Assembly: GCA_014084085.1 (NCBI GenBank)
Contig: NPFB01000040.1
Location: forward strand, 124,885-188,884
Reading direction: 5' to 3'
DNA from: Hondaea fermentalgiana
Lineage: Eukaryota > Sar > Bigyra > Thraustochytrida > Thraustochytriidae
Length of the DNA stretch: 64,000 nucleotides
Below, piece by piece: positions 1 to 9,800 of the stretch; within the stretch, counting starts at the first letter, position 1, and every line of letters starts with the position of its first letter. The translations under genes and the position numbers were made by a program. The notes beneath the pieces were generated by a model, which did not search any database, was not told the origin of the DNA, and worked only from the letters and a program-made list of their open reading frames with translations.

Positions 1-210
1 GCGGGCGCGCGCGCGCGGGAGGGCGCGCGGGCGGGCGCGCGGGCGAGCGCGGAGGGACGCGCGTGTGTCCATTCATCCGGCCAGACATCCATCCGTCCAT
101 CGCTGTCTGTCTGGCGGGGTGCAGGCGCGCTCTGCCGGGCCGGCGAGGGCGAGGGCGAGCGCGGCGGCGCGCCGCAGGGCGGGAGCAGAGGCGGCGGGTA
201 GCACGGACGC

Positions 211-235
211 GCTGGGCTGGGCTGGGCTGGGCTGA
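211..235. repeat. short GGGCT tandem repeat in the upstream region of the first gene
   Basis: About five copies of a GGGCT unit lie some 30-50 bases before the ATG at 263. The whole stretch 1-262 is very GC-rich, with alternating GC runs in the first 50 bases. I see no gene there; it is probably promoter and 5' leader. Confidence 0.7.
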
Positions 236-262
236 GCGTCGCTCGCGCGCGCCGCGTGCATC

Positions 263-2449
263 ATGGCGCTGAGAGCCCACCTCTGGGCGCTGCGGGCCAC
301 CGCGAGGATACGCGGCGACCACTTCGCACCGCGGCCAGCGTTCGTGGCGACGAGGGCCCTATCCTCTTCGTCGTCTTCTTCGTCATCTTCTTCGTCGTCT
401 TCTTCGTCATCCAAGTCGAACTCGACCCCATCAGATGATGCACAAGCTGAAAATAATAATAGTAGGAATCTCGAACGCCCCGCTATGCGCCGCATGTTGA
501 CGGCAGACTTCTTCAAATCCGGAGCGCCGGCGGCGCCGCACAACGTGCAGCAGCACATCTCTATGGACGACCACAGCGCGAATCTGGAAATTGAACAGCA
601 GAGCCCCGATCAACAGGCACAAAACAATGCATCTGCTGACCAAGGCGGCAAGAACGATCATAGTGACGGCTCGGGACATAGCGACCACGACCTTGGCTTC
701 AAGGCCTTTGGCGAGCCCTCCTCTGACGCTAGAAATGCCAAAGTAGCAGCGGACGCCGACGCCGCCCAGGGGAAAAAACCGGCCATGCACCCCGGGCAGT
801 CCTACGGACAGTCCTTTCAGAGTAGCTTCCAACACAAGACCCGGGCAGAAGCCGCCGCAGCCGCGATGGCCGCCGGAGGCAATTATGATGTAGATGAAGA
901 AGAAGAAGACGCCCAGCATTACGACAAGCGCGCAGAGCTCTTTCAAACGGACAACCTCCAGGTCCTTCCTGGGATGGGCGAGTCCGACCGCGCCAAAAAT
1001 GAACGTCTCACAGGCTACCAGGTTTTCCGCTCCATGGCACCTTACATTGCCGTGCACTTTCAGTCCATCGTCGTCATTCACGTCCCCGGCGAGGTGCTCG
1101 AGTCCGGCATGGCCGAGCAGGTCATGCATGATATCATTCTCCTCAAGACCCTTGGAATCAGGCCCGTCCTCGTCGCCGGGTGCCGTCCGCAGATCCGCCG
1201 CAAGCTCGATCAAGTCGGAAAAAAATCCCTCTTTGTCCAAGGCAATCGCGTGTGCGACACGGAAACCTTGTATCATTGTCAGAGTGTGGCCGGTCATGTG
1301 CGACTTTATATCGAGAGCCTCCTCACGCGTGGACTCATGAACTCACCCACTGGAGTCGGCTCGGTGCAGGTCACTTCTGGCAACTTTGTGCGGGCCATCG
1401 CCTTTGGCGTCCGTGGAGGAATTGACTTTCTCCACACTGGTATCGTGAAAAAAGTCGCGGCCGACCGCATTCGAAAGCTCCTTGACGAGGGCGACGTCGT
1501 CGTTCTCAGCCATTTGGGCGTTTCGCAAAGCGGGACCATTTATCACTGCCGGTCCGAGGATGTCGCGGTACAGGCGGCCATCGACCTTCGCGCCAACAAA
1601 CTCGTCTTTTTGCACAATGGCGAAGGACTTGTCGACATGCGCAAGCGCGGCGGCGCCATCGTGCATAACTTGCCGCTCAACGTCGCCGATTCCTTTTCCA
1701 CGCGTCTGGCGCGAGAGCTCGGACAGGATGGACAAGACTACGTGTCGCATTCCTCGGACGTCGACCCCAAGACGCAATGGAAGCTTCAGTTTCTCGATTA
1801 CATGCAGGGCGCCATTCGGGCCGTGCGCAACGGCGTGCATCGAGCTCACTTGGTATCCCGCCATATTGAGGGCAGTATCATTTCCGAATTGTGCACACGC
1901 GATGGTGTTGGCCTCCTCATCTCTACCAATCTCTACGACGGGGTCCGTGGAGCCACCGTCCACGACGTGCCTGCCATCAAGGGACTCATTGCGCCGCTCG
2001 AGCAAGCCGGAATCCTCATCACTCGCCCGCCCAAAATGATCGAAAAGGACGTTGATAATTTTATCGTCTTTGAGCGCGATGGTGTCATTCTCGCATGCTG
2101 TCACCTCAAGCATTATCCGGACCCTCGCTACGGTCGCGGCGCTGTAGAAATGTCTTGCGTAGCCGTATCGAAGGCGCTCCACGGCGCAGGCATCGGCAAC
2201 TCACTCTTGTCTTACTGTCTTCGCCGCGCGCTCTCTCTCAACATCAACAACCTCTTTGTGCTCACGACGCAAACCCAAGGTTGGTTCATTGATCGCGGAT
2301 TCCAAGAGGTAAGTCCCGACCATCTTCCTCCAGGAAAGCTCAAGACCTACGATTACTCGCGCGCTTCCAAGGTATTCATCAAGACTGTTAATTCCGCGCG
2401 CGAGATTGACGAAGAGGAAATCATTTGGTTCAAGCACAAGTCTGCATGA
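263..2449 (+). CDS. N-acetylglutamate synthase (ArgA type: amino-acid kinase + GNAT), mitochondrial
   Basis: The 728-residue protein should acetylate glutamate with acetyl-CoA, the first committed step of arginine/ornithine synthesis (EC 2.3.1.1). The N-terminus is rich in Arg and Ala and lacks acidic residues over about 30 residues, as in a mitochondrial targeting peptide. A poly-Ser run (about 34-50) and a long acidic, low-complexity linker to about residue 245 follow. Residues about 255-545 match the amino-acid kinase fold (GIRPVLVAGCRPQI near 298; VVVLSHLGVS near 412). Residues about 555-710 match the GNAT domain of bacterial ArgA, with LEQAGIL near 579, the acetyl-CoA loop HGAGIGNSLL near 640 and the ArgA-specific LFVLTTQTQGWFIDRGF near 664. 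The start is the first ATG, in context ATCATGG. The long N-terminal linker is unusual compared with bacterial enzymes of about 440 residues. The family assignment is firm; the mitochondrial location is inferred. Confidence 0.92.
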   Translation: MALRAHLWALRATARIRGDHFAPRPAFVATRALSSSSSSSSSSSSSSSSSKSNSTPSDDAQAENNNSRNLERPAMRRMLTADFFKSGAPAAPHNVQQHISMDDHSANLEIEQQSPDQQAQNNASADQGGKNDHSDGSGHSDHDLGFKAFGEPSSDARNAKVAADADAAQGKKPAMHPGQSYGQSFQSSFQHKTRAEAAAAAMAAGGNYDVDEEEEDAQHYDKRAELFQTDNLQVLPGMGESDRAKNERLTGYQVFRSMAPYIAVHFQSIVVIHVPGEVLESGMAEQVMHDIILLKTLGIRPVLVAGCRPQIRRKLDQVGKKSLFVQGNRVCDTETLYHCQSVAGHVRLYIESLLTRGLMNSPTGVGSVQVTSGNFVRAIAFGVRGGIDFLHTGIVKKVAADRIRKLLDEGDVVVLSHLGVSQSGTIYHCRSEDVAVQAAIDLRANKLVFLHNGEGLVDMRKRGGAIVHNLPLNVADSFSTRLARELGQDGQDYVSHSSDVDPKTQWKLQFLDYMQGAIRAVRNGVHRAHLVSRHIEGSIISELCTRDGVGLLISTNLYDGVRGATVHDVPAIKGLIAPLEQAGILITRPPKMIEKDVDNFIVFERDGVILACCHLKHYPDPRYGRGAVEMSCVAVSKALHGAGIGNSLLSYCLRRALSLNINNLFVLTTQTQGWFIDRGFQEVSPDHLPPGKLKTYDYSRASKVFIKTVNSAREIDEEEIIWFKHKSA

Positions 2450-3005
2450 TCTCTCCCAACAAATTACAAATTCACAAAAAAGGTATCTTCGTTTGCATTC
2501 ATTCGCTGTTTCGCGGTCTCTTGCAGCTTTTTTTGTTTACTTCTTTATCCTCATTCAATATAGAAGCAAAGGTGTCTACTACGCAATGTCGTTGGCCTAC
2601 GCCGAGTCTTGGATTGTCAGTTTTGTTTTCATCAAGACGTGGTTCAACGATGATCTAAAAGTGGAGGAAAAGAAGCCGCGGCGAACGAGTTGCAACGCAT
2701 GTTTAAAAAAAAAATGGACCCGTACAAGGGGCGCATCCCATGGCTTTTTCATTCCCAGAGTCCATGAATGCTTGACATCACCTGACATAGAATCACCAAA
2801 CCAAATTCCAAAATAACCCCCCCCCCCGAAAAAAGAAAGAAGAAGAAGAAAAGGAAAAGATAAAGCAATGTTTATCGAATGCCAAGCAGAGATCTATGCG
2901 CCCTTGATCGAGCGGTGTGTACATGAATTTGCTTGCATGCATAATCGAGCACGCAAATCCGAGAGGGACGGATATCATAAAAGAAGAGAGAAATCAACGA
3001 TGCTC
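2450..3005. other. intergenic region / 3' UTR of the NAGS gene
   Basis: This AT-richer stretch follows the NAGS stop codon and holds a run of about 11 C residues near 2817-2827 flanked by A-rich sequence. Short open frames here have no recognisable protein content. It probably holds the 3' ends of the two convergent flanking genes. Confidence 0.5.
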
Positions 3006-3239
3006 TCAACACGAGCATGGATCCTGCATCGTGTACTTGAGCAAATGCAAAAGCATGAGGAAGAGCATTGCGGCGCCCAAGTTCACATCGCCAAAGATAT
3101 CGTGCACTTCGCCCTCCTGGCTCTGCTGTTGCTGCTGCTGCTGCTGCTGCGAAGGATGGCCCTGCTGCTGCGAATCTTGCTGTTCGCCACCGCCGCCGGC
3201 CCCTGAGCCGCCACAGCTTGGTGCCTCCTGAGGCGCCAT
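3006..3239 (-). CDS. small poly-Q protein with C-terminal hydrophobic segment
   Basis: This 77-residue protein is not recognised. It starts at ATG (3237-3239) in the context GAGGAGAATGG, much like the starts of clear genes in this window. A Gly/Ser/Gln-rich N-terminal half ends in about nine Gln residues encoded by CAG/CAA codons. The acidic motif EVHDIFGDVNLGA follows, then a hydrophobic helix (AAMLFLMLLHLLKY) and the C-terminus DPCSC. The helix could be a tail anchor. The CxC end is of the kind used for prenylation or palmitoylation, but both roles are inferences. The gene is divergent from the Crooked-neck gene. An expressed real gene is likely but unproven. Confidence 0.5.
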   Translation of the reverse strand: MAPQEAPSCGGSGAGGGGEQQDSQQQGHPSQQQQQQQQQSQEGEVHDIFGDVNLGAAMLFLMLLHLLKYTMQDPCSC

Positions 3240-3524
3240 TCTCCTCTTCCCCAAGGATAAGAGGCGGCTCGTCCGCTGCACGCCGCAGAGCCGCGCGAGC
3301 CCGGCGCGCGGGCGAGCGCTCGCCTGCTCGCGGTCCGCGGCTGGGTCACGCGCGTCCAAGGACCCGCCGGTCCTGGACGATCTCCGGTCGCGCCGCTCGG
3401 CCGCAGCCGCGGGAGAGAGGAACTCCGGCGCCGCGGCTGCCTCGCCGCGCTCGCGCGCGCGCTCCTGCCCGGCCCCGCGCGTGCTGTGCTTGCTCGAGCC
3501 TCGCTCCGTTCGCGTGGCGGAGCG

Positions 3525-3578
3525 TGTTTGTTTGTTTGTTTGTTTGTTTGTTTGTTTGTTTGTTTGTTTGTTTGTTTG
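3525..3578. repeat. (TTTG)n microsatellite
   Basis: About 13 perfect copies of TTTG, followed by degenerate TTTC/TTTG units to about 3610. It sits in the 830-base divergent intergenic region 3240-4072 between the small poly-Q gene and Crooked-neck. That region also holds a GAA tract near 3793-3830 and a CGG-rich stretch just before the ATG at 4073. No gene is seen in 3240-4072. Confidence 0.9.
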
Positions 3579-4072
3579 CGATTTGTTGTTTCTTTGTTTC
3601 TTTGTTTGTCGAGTCGCGACCGAGTCCAGGAACAACAACCCAATCAAGAAAAAGAAGAAGAATAAGGAAACGAAAAAGTGGCTCTCAGGGTCGCACGTCT
3701 GGATCTTGCGCAACGCGATTTGGGAGCCGGCCCTGAGTGAGATGTTTGGGAGCCATCGCCGACGCGGAGGCCTTGGACCAGCGAGCTCGCCGAAGAAGAA
3801 GAAGAAGAAGAAGAAGAAGAAGGAGAAAAACCGGCAGCAGAAGAAGCGTTGCTGCGGCTGACGCGGCTGCTCACGCCGCGCCACGCCGTGCAGGGGGAAT
3901 AACACAAGCAGCGGAAAAACCTGCCTGCCTGCCTGCTTGCTCGCCAGAGGCCAAAACCAAAACGTGTTGGCCTTTGCCAACCAGCCAGCCAGACCGGCGC
4001 GGCGGCGACAGCGGCGGCGGCGGCGGCGGCGGCGAGCGCCGGGAGGAGGAGGCGGCGAGCGCGAACGGCAGG

Positions 4073-6199
4073 ATGGAGGAGCGCCAGGTGAAGAACCGCG
4101 CGCCCGCGCAGGTGCAGGTGACGGCGGAGCAGCTCGTCCGCGCCGCAAGGGAACATCTCGTGGACGACGAGAAGAAGCTCCGCGAGCTGCGCGTGAGCAC
4201 GCGCATCCACGATGAGGAGGAGCTGCGCATGCTCCAGGCGGAGAAGCGAAGGGCTTTCGAAGATGCACTGCGTCACTCCATGGTCAATCTCTCACATTTC
4301 ACGAGATATGCCAAATGGGAAGAATCGCAAATGAACTATCGCCACGCGCGGTCCGTGCTGGAGCGCGCAGTTGAAGGCCACAATCGCGATCCCAAGCTCT
4401 GGATTTTCTACGCGGACTTTGAAATTCGCAATGGATTCGTGAATTTTGCGCGTAATGTGCTCGGGCGCGCCGTAAGCCATCTGCCCCGCATGAACCAGCT
4501 CTGGACAAAGTATGTTCTTCTTGAGGAGTCGCTTCGCGAAATTGACCTCGCTCGCCTCGTCTTTGAGCGTTGGATGAAATGGGAGCCAGACGTAGAAGCA
4601 TGGTCGGCCTACGCAAACTTTGAAATGCGCCACGGCGAAGTCGCAAAGGCGCGCGACGTGATGGAGCGCACCTGCGGTTGCCATCCGTTAGCCAAAACGT
4701 ACATTCGCTACAGCCGGTGGGAAGAGCGGAATGCGCAGCTCGCGCTGGCGCGCCGCGTCCTCGAACGCGCTTTCGAAGAGCTCGATCCCGCCGAGTCGAA
4801 ACGCCCGTCCCTCTTCTTGGCCTTTGCACAATTCGAGGAGCGTTGCAAAGAGTTTGAGCGTGCGCGTGCAATCTACAAGCAGGCCCTCGAGCTCTTGCCA
4901 AAGTCGGAATCGAGGCAAGTTTACGAGGCCTACGCCGCCTTTGAGCGCCAGCACGGTGACAGCGATGCCATCGAAGCCGTCCTGGTCGAAAAGCGTCGCG
5001 AACAGTATGAGGCTGCCGTCAAGTCGAAGCCTTACGCCTACGATGTCTGGTTCGACTGGACGCGCATGGAGCAGGCGCAGGCAGTCGCCGAGGCACACGC
5101 TCTCGCTGCGCGCTCCTTCCTCACTGATCAGGACAAGGCATTTGCGCGCAAGCGTCTCGGCGCCGCGCGCGATCGCGTGCGCGCAACCTTTGATCGCGCA
5201 GTCGCTTCCGTGCCTCCATCTCAGTCTGACAAGCGCATGTGGAAGAGATACATTTACCTCTGGATCAATTTCGCCATCTTCGAGGAAATGCACATGGAAG
5301 ACCTGGCTCGCGCACGCGCAGTGTACCGTCGCTGTCTGGACTGCATTCCGCACAAGATCTTCACCTTTAGCAAGATTTGGATCTTGGCGGCGCAGCTCGA
5401 GATCCGTGACAAAGATCTTACCGCTGCGCGAAAGCTTCTCGGCGAGGCCATTGGTCGCTGCCCGCGCGACAAAATCTTCAAAATGTACCTCAACCTCGAG
5501 CTCCAGCTCGGCAACGTCGACCGTTGCCGCTCCATTTATGAAAAGTACCTCGAGTTTGCACCGCAAAACTGCCTCGTTTGGGAACGCTACGCCGCGCTCG
5601 AACATAGCGTCGGGGAGACGCGCCGCAGTCGCGCCATATTCGAACTCGCCATCAACCAGCCCGTGCTCGACATGCCTGAGACGCTCTGGAAACGTTACAT
5701 CGACTTTGAGATCAAAATCGATACGACAAAGTCCCGCGCAAATGCTCGCAAGCTCTACGAGCGCCTCCTTGAGCGCACCGATCATGTCAAGGTATGGATA
5801 TCTTTTGCCAAATTCGAGGCCTTTCACAACCGCGCCGATCCTCAAGCCGGGCGCAACGTCTTTCAGCGTGCCTATGATAAGCTCAAGGCTCGTCAAGCAG
5901 ACGCTCCCGACGATATTGACATCAAGGAAGACCGCGCGCTTCTCCTACGTTCGTGGCTTGACACAGAGCGAAAGCTTGGCGACGCTGCCATGGTTGCAAA
6001 GGTTCAAGCCATGCAACCAAGACAGCTCAAGCGGCGTCGTGAAATGGATGACAACGGCGGCGTTGAAGAGTACATTGATTACGTTTTTCCCGACGATCCT
6101 CAAAAGGGTCTTGCTCTTCTACAAAAGGCCAGAGCATGGATGCAAAGCAAGCGTCAGAAAACCGACGATGCCAACGAAATCGATCTCGACGATGTGTAA
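4073..6199 (+). CDS. CRNKL1: Crooked-neck/Clf1-like pre-mRNA splicing factor (HAT repeats)
   Basis: The 708-residue protein is the spliceosomal scaffold of the Prp19/NTC complex. It begins with the family hallmark QVKNRAPAQVQVTAEQL at residues 5-21. Close-packed HAT (half-a-TPR) repeats follow from about residue 75 to 640, each with a W-x(2)-Y/F pattern such as LWIFYADFE, LWTKYVLLEE, AWSAYANFE and VWERYAALE. The length matches yeast Clf1 and the short human CRNKL1 form (about 690 residues). The frame is open upstream to 3737, but that part is GC-rich low-complexity sequence. The ATG at 4073, directly before the conserved N-terminus, is therefore the best start. The tail is acidic (DDANEIDLDDV). 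AATAAA-like sequence lies about 10 bases after the stop codon. Confidence 0.95.
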   Translation: MEERQVKNRAPAQVQVTAEQLVRAAREHLVDDEKKLRELRVSTRIHDEEELRMLQAEKRRAFEDALRHSMVNLSHFTRYAKWEESQMNYRHARSVLERAVEGHNRDPKLWIFYADFEIRNGFVNFARNVLGRAVSHLPRMNQLWTKYVLLEESLREIDLARLVFERWMKWEPDVEAWSAYANFEMRHGEVAKARDVMERTCGCHPLAKTYIRYSRWEERNAQLALARRVLERAFEELDPAESKRPSLFLAFAQFEERCKEFERARAIYKQALELLPKSESRQVYEAYAAFERQHGDSDAIEAVLVEKRREQYEAAVKSKPYAYDVWFDWTRMEQAQAVAEAHALAARSFLTDQDKAFARKRLGAARDRVRATFDRAVASVPPSQSDKRMWKRYIYLWINFAIFEEMHMEDLARARAVYRRCLDCIPHKIFTFSKIWILAAQLEIRDKDLTAARKLLGEAIGRCPRDKIFKMYLNLELQLGNVDRCRSIYEKYLEFAPQNCLVWERYAALEHSVGETRRSRAIFELAINQPVLDMPETLWKRYIDFEIKIDTTKSRANARKLYERLLERTDHVKVWISFAKFEAFHNRADPQAGRNVFQRAYDKLKARQADAPDDIDIKEDRALLLRSWLDTERKLGDAAMVAKVQAMQPRQLKRRREMDDNGGVEEYIDYVFPDDPQKGLALLQKARAWMQSKRQKTDDANEIDLDDV

Positions 6200-6824
6200 T
6201 CTTTTGAAAATAAAATTAAAAAATGTCATTTTCTTGCCTTTTTCTTTTCACGATCTCGTATCAGAGAGCTGTTGTGGCTCATTCGATCGCTCGATCGACC
6301 GATCAACCGAACTGTAGTAAGCGAGGCTCTCGAATGTTTGCATTTTTCAGCCACGTACTCTCACTCGAGCCTGAGCCTGGGCCTAAGGCCCTAGAAGTTT
6401 GACGGTGTAATCGGTAGTAATCTGCTATAAAAAAACGGTTCCCCTCCATGTGGTCGGCCAAGTAGGAAGCCGCTGGCTTGTATGCAGCTGCGACTGCAGC
6501 AACCGCTGTACACATTGACAATCCCTTCCTCCCCCGCCCCTTCTATTTGGTCAAGATGTCTGTTGGGAGGAAACTGACAATGAATAAAGAAAAATACGTA
6601 CCAACTCCGTGTGCAGTGTCGTGAGGCACTCTGTCAGTTATTAACAGGGCCCCAGCGACCCCCGTGCGACACATAGACATGAGACAATCGTGTCCACGGT
6701 TAGCTGTTCCCTAATGGAAGCTGAAAGGGCTTGAAGAAATTCATCGTGGCCATAACGGTCAAATTGTGAGACTCTCGGACCGGATTCACACTGCCTTGAA
6801 GGCCTAGGGCAAAACGCATTCACG
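6200..6824. other. intergenic region between Crooked-neck and the ABCA gene
   Basis: No gene is seen. It contains a cluster of CGATCGA-type sequence at about 6283-6308, a palindrome-like GGGCCTAAGGCCCTAG at about 6379-6394, and GGCCTAGGGC about 15 bases before the ABCA ATG. It probably holds the polyadenylation region of the first gene and the promoter of the second. Confidence 0.5.
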
Positions 6825-9800
6825 ATGCAGGAGCTCAAAGCGTACGCGCGCGAGTTCGTTCGCCAGGTGAGCGTCCTGGTGAAAAAGAATGCCATCTTAC
6901 AATGGAGGAACAAAGTGGCCACAGCCACGCAGCTTGGGATCGGTGTCTTTTTTCTCTTACTGCTGCTCATCATGGACAATGCCGTGACACGTCTCAACGA
7001 GCAAGACCAGTACTTGGTGGAGACGCTGCGTCCGAGCGTCGTTCACGCTTCAACAATGCGACACTGTGTCGCTCCCGTCGACTGCTACGATTTTGTATAT
7101 GCCACTGAGTATCAGGTCTCCAGCGACGCACTCGATGAGTTCGAACTCGTCATGGACATTGTTCGCTCGCGCCTCGACGTTGAGAAGGCTCGTACTAGGC
7201 GCTTTGACGCTGCTGACGAGCTTAAGTCGTGGATTCTTGCACATCAAAACCAAACTCTGGCCGCTGTCTACTTTACAAATGTTGAGGATTGGACCAGCAT
7301 CGAGACTTGGGACGACCACGATGTCTTTACGTACGTGTTACAAGTCAACGAAACCAAGCATTGCGCAGCCATTGGAACCTGGGGATGCGACAATCCCTAT
7401 GCCGAGGTCGCCATTCCCATGCAGACCGCAATTGACGCGGCCCTTGCTTCTCACTTTGGCGCCGAGGAGGCGGATATCCGAGCATCCTTCTCGGACTTTC
7501 CACATCCTGACATGGCCTCAAATTTTGACGTTGTCGCTTCCTTTGGGCCTTCTTTTCTCTACATTGCGGTCAGCTTCAACTATGTCATCCAGCTCACGCT
7601 CATCGTTGAGGAAAAAGAGCTTCATCTCGTCGAGGCCATGAAGCAAATGGGCATGACCTACACGGCATACTGGACCTCTTGGTTCCTCGTCAATACTTTT
7701 GTCAATACACTCATGGTCCTCTTACTCGTGGCCTTTGGCACAATTTTCGGCCTCGAGCTCTTCGCCGAGACTGCGACAAGCCTTTTGCTCGTTTTCTTTT
7801 GGCTCTCCTCCATGTCCTTTACCTCGCTTGCCTTTCTCTTTTCTACGTTGACGCGCAATACCTCCAACGCAAGACTCATGGGCATAGCCATCTTCATTCT
7901 CACATTCATCGCGGCCCCGGTCATGGTCCCGCTACTCATGCAGACTGGCGATCCGGCAGATGACACAGCACGCATGATCATGAGTCTGCTGCCCATCTTC
8001 TCCTTCTTCCACGTTCTTGACAAGATGATCGCTGAAAGTTCTGGGTCCTCTAATCTAGGTCTAGCCTGGGGAGACCGCATGCTCAACATCCTCCCACCCA
8101 ATGACGATGGCGAGAGTGCTATTTGGACTCTTCAGGACTCCTTTGGAGCCCTCGTTCGTGGTTTTCTCATTCTCACCTTTGTCGCATGGTACCTGGACCA
8201 CGTGATTCCCAACGAATATGGCAAGCGCGACTCCTTCATCTTCTTCCTCAAACCTTCCTTCTGGATCCCGATTCGACCTTCTCCTCGCCGCGCTCAAGTC
8301 ACGCCGCAAACACAAAAAGCAGACGCCGCCACTCGCGAGGTCGCTGCGAAAGACATTGAACCAGACACAGACCAAGATGTAGCAGACGAGACCATCGCGG
8401 TGCGCTCACGAGACTTTGGAGGGCGCGAAATTGCAATTCTATTTGACCACCTTCGCAAAACCTTTCGCGGAGGCTTCTTCGAAACCGATTTCCATGCCGT
8501 TCGCGGCATCGATCTCGGCATCGACACAAACTCATGCTTTGTTCTCCTTGGGCACAACGGCGCAGGAAAGACCACCACCTTGCGCATGCTCGCGGGCAAC
8601 GCAGATGTCACCTCAGGCGACATCTCCGTCTTTGGGCGTTCCGTCGTGCACGACATGGGAGAGATCCGCAAATTTATGGGCGTATGCCCCCAACACGACA
8701 TTCTCTGGGACAAGTTGACGGCGCGGGAGCACTTGCGTCTCTTTGCTGTCATCAAGGGCATGTCACAGGATCAAATTGAAAACGAGGTCGCGCTTCGTCT
8801 CGAACAAACCTCGCTCACAAGTGCTGCGGACAGCCCTTCGGCAGCCTTTAGTGGCGGCATGAAGCGACGACTCTCCATTGCGATCGCGCTCATCGGTGAT
8901 CCTAAACTTGTGACACTCGACGAACCGACCACGGGCATGGACGTCGAAACGCGTCGCGAAGTATGGGACATGATCAACCAGGCCAAAAAAGGTCGCGTCA
9001 TCATCCTCACCACGCATTCCATGGAAGAAGCTGATATCCTCGGAGACCGCATTGGCGTGATGAGCAAGGGTCGCATGCAGGCTTTAGGAACAAGTCTCCG
9101 ACTCAAGTCCAAGTACGGCCGGGGCTACCGTCTCTCGCTGCTGCTCAATTCCGGGGCCTCTCGCGCGAAAGTCGAGGACATGGTGCGCAGCAAAGCTCCG
9201 CAGGGGACCGAAATCGGAACCAGCGGAGGCGCTGCCCCAACCTCGAGCGCAGGAGACAATCATATTGTCGCCCAGCTCCCTCGTGTCGAGAATCCAGATG
9301 TCCTTGTTGAGTTTTTGGCTGCGCTCGAATCATCCCAAAAGGAACTTGGAATTGCCGACCTCGCTCTCAGCCTCTCAACATTGGAAGAGGTCTTCATCCA
9401 TCTTTCGCAAAGCGACCACTTTATCGACAATACCGAGCAAGGCGCACAGAGTGTTCAGGATCGGACGCGCGAATTCAAGGTTCGTGATATGGGGGTCAGA
9501 GTTCAGTTTAACGCACTCTTGCGCAAGTCCATGACCTATCAGTGCAAGCAAAAGACGAGCTGCTGCATGATCACGGTTTTCCCCGTCTTCATCATGCTTC
9601 TCTTGCTCCTTCTCGATGCCGCCTTGCTCACACCATTCAAGCTGGAGGCCATGTGCGGATCCGGCATTATCACCAAAGAGGAATGCCTCTCTGTCGGTTA
9701 TGATCTCGAGTGCATTGAAAATCTTGCTACCGCCAGCTTTCCGTCCCAGCTGCGACCCTCAGTCGGCGAAATTGCAGCCTCGGGTCGAAGAGGCGGCATT

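Noticed and set aside
479..530. RRMLTADFFKSGAP in the NAGS N-terminal linker looks like the helix-FDSADFF motif of the protein at 51777
   Set aside because: It lacks the phosphorylatable FDS core; similarity is limited to a few residues in low-complexity sequence.
2406..2816. 136-residue plus-strand frame overlapping the NAGS stop codon
   Set aside because: Runs in an alternative frame through the 3' region, lacks any domain and has erratic composition.
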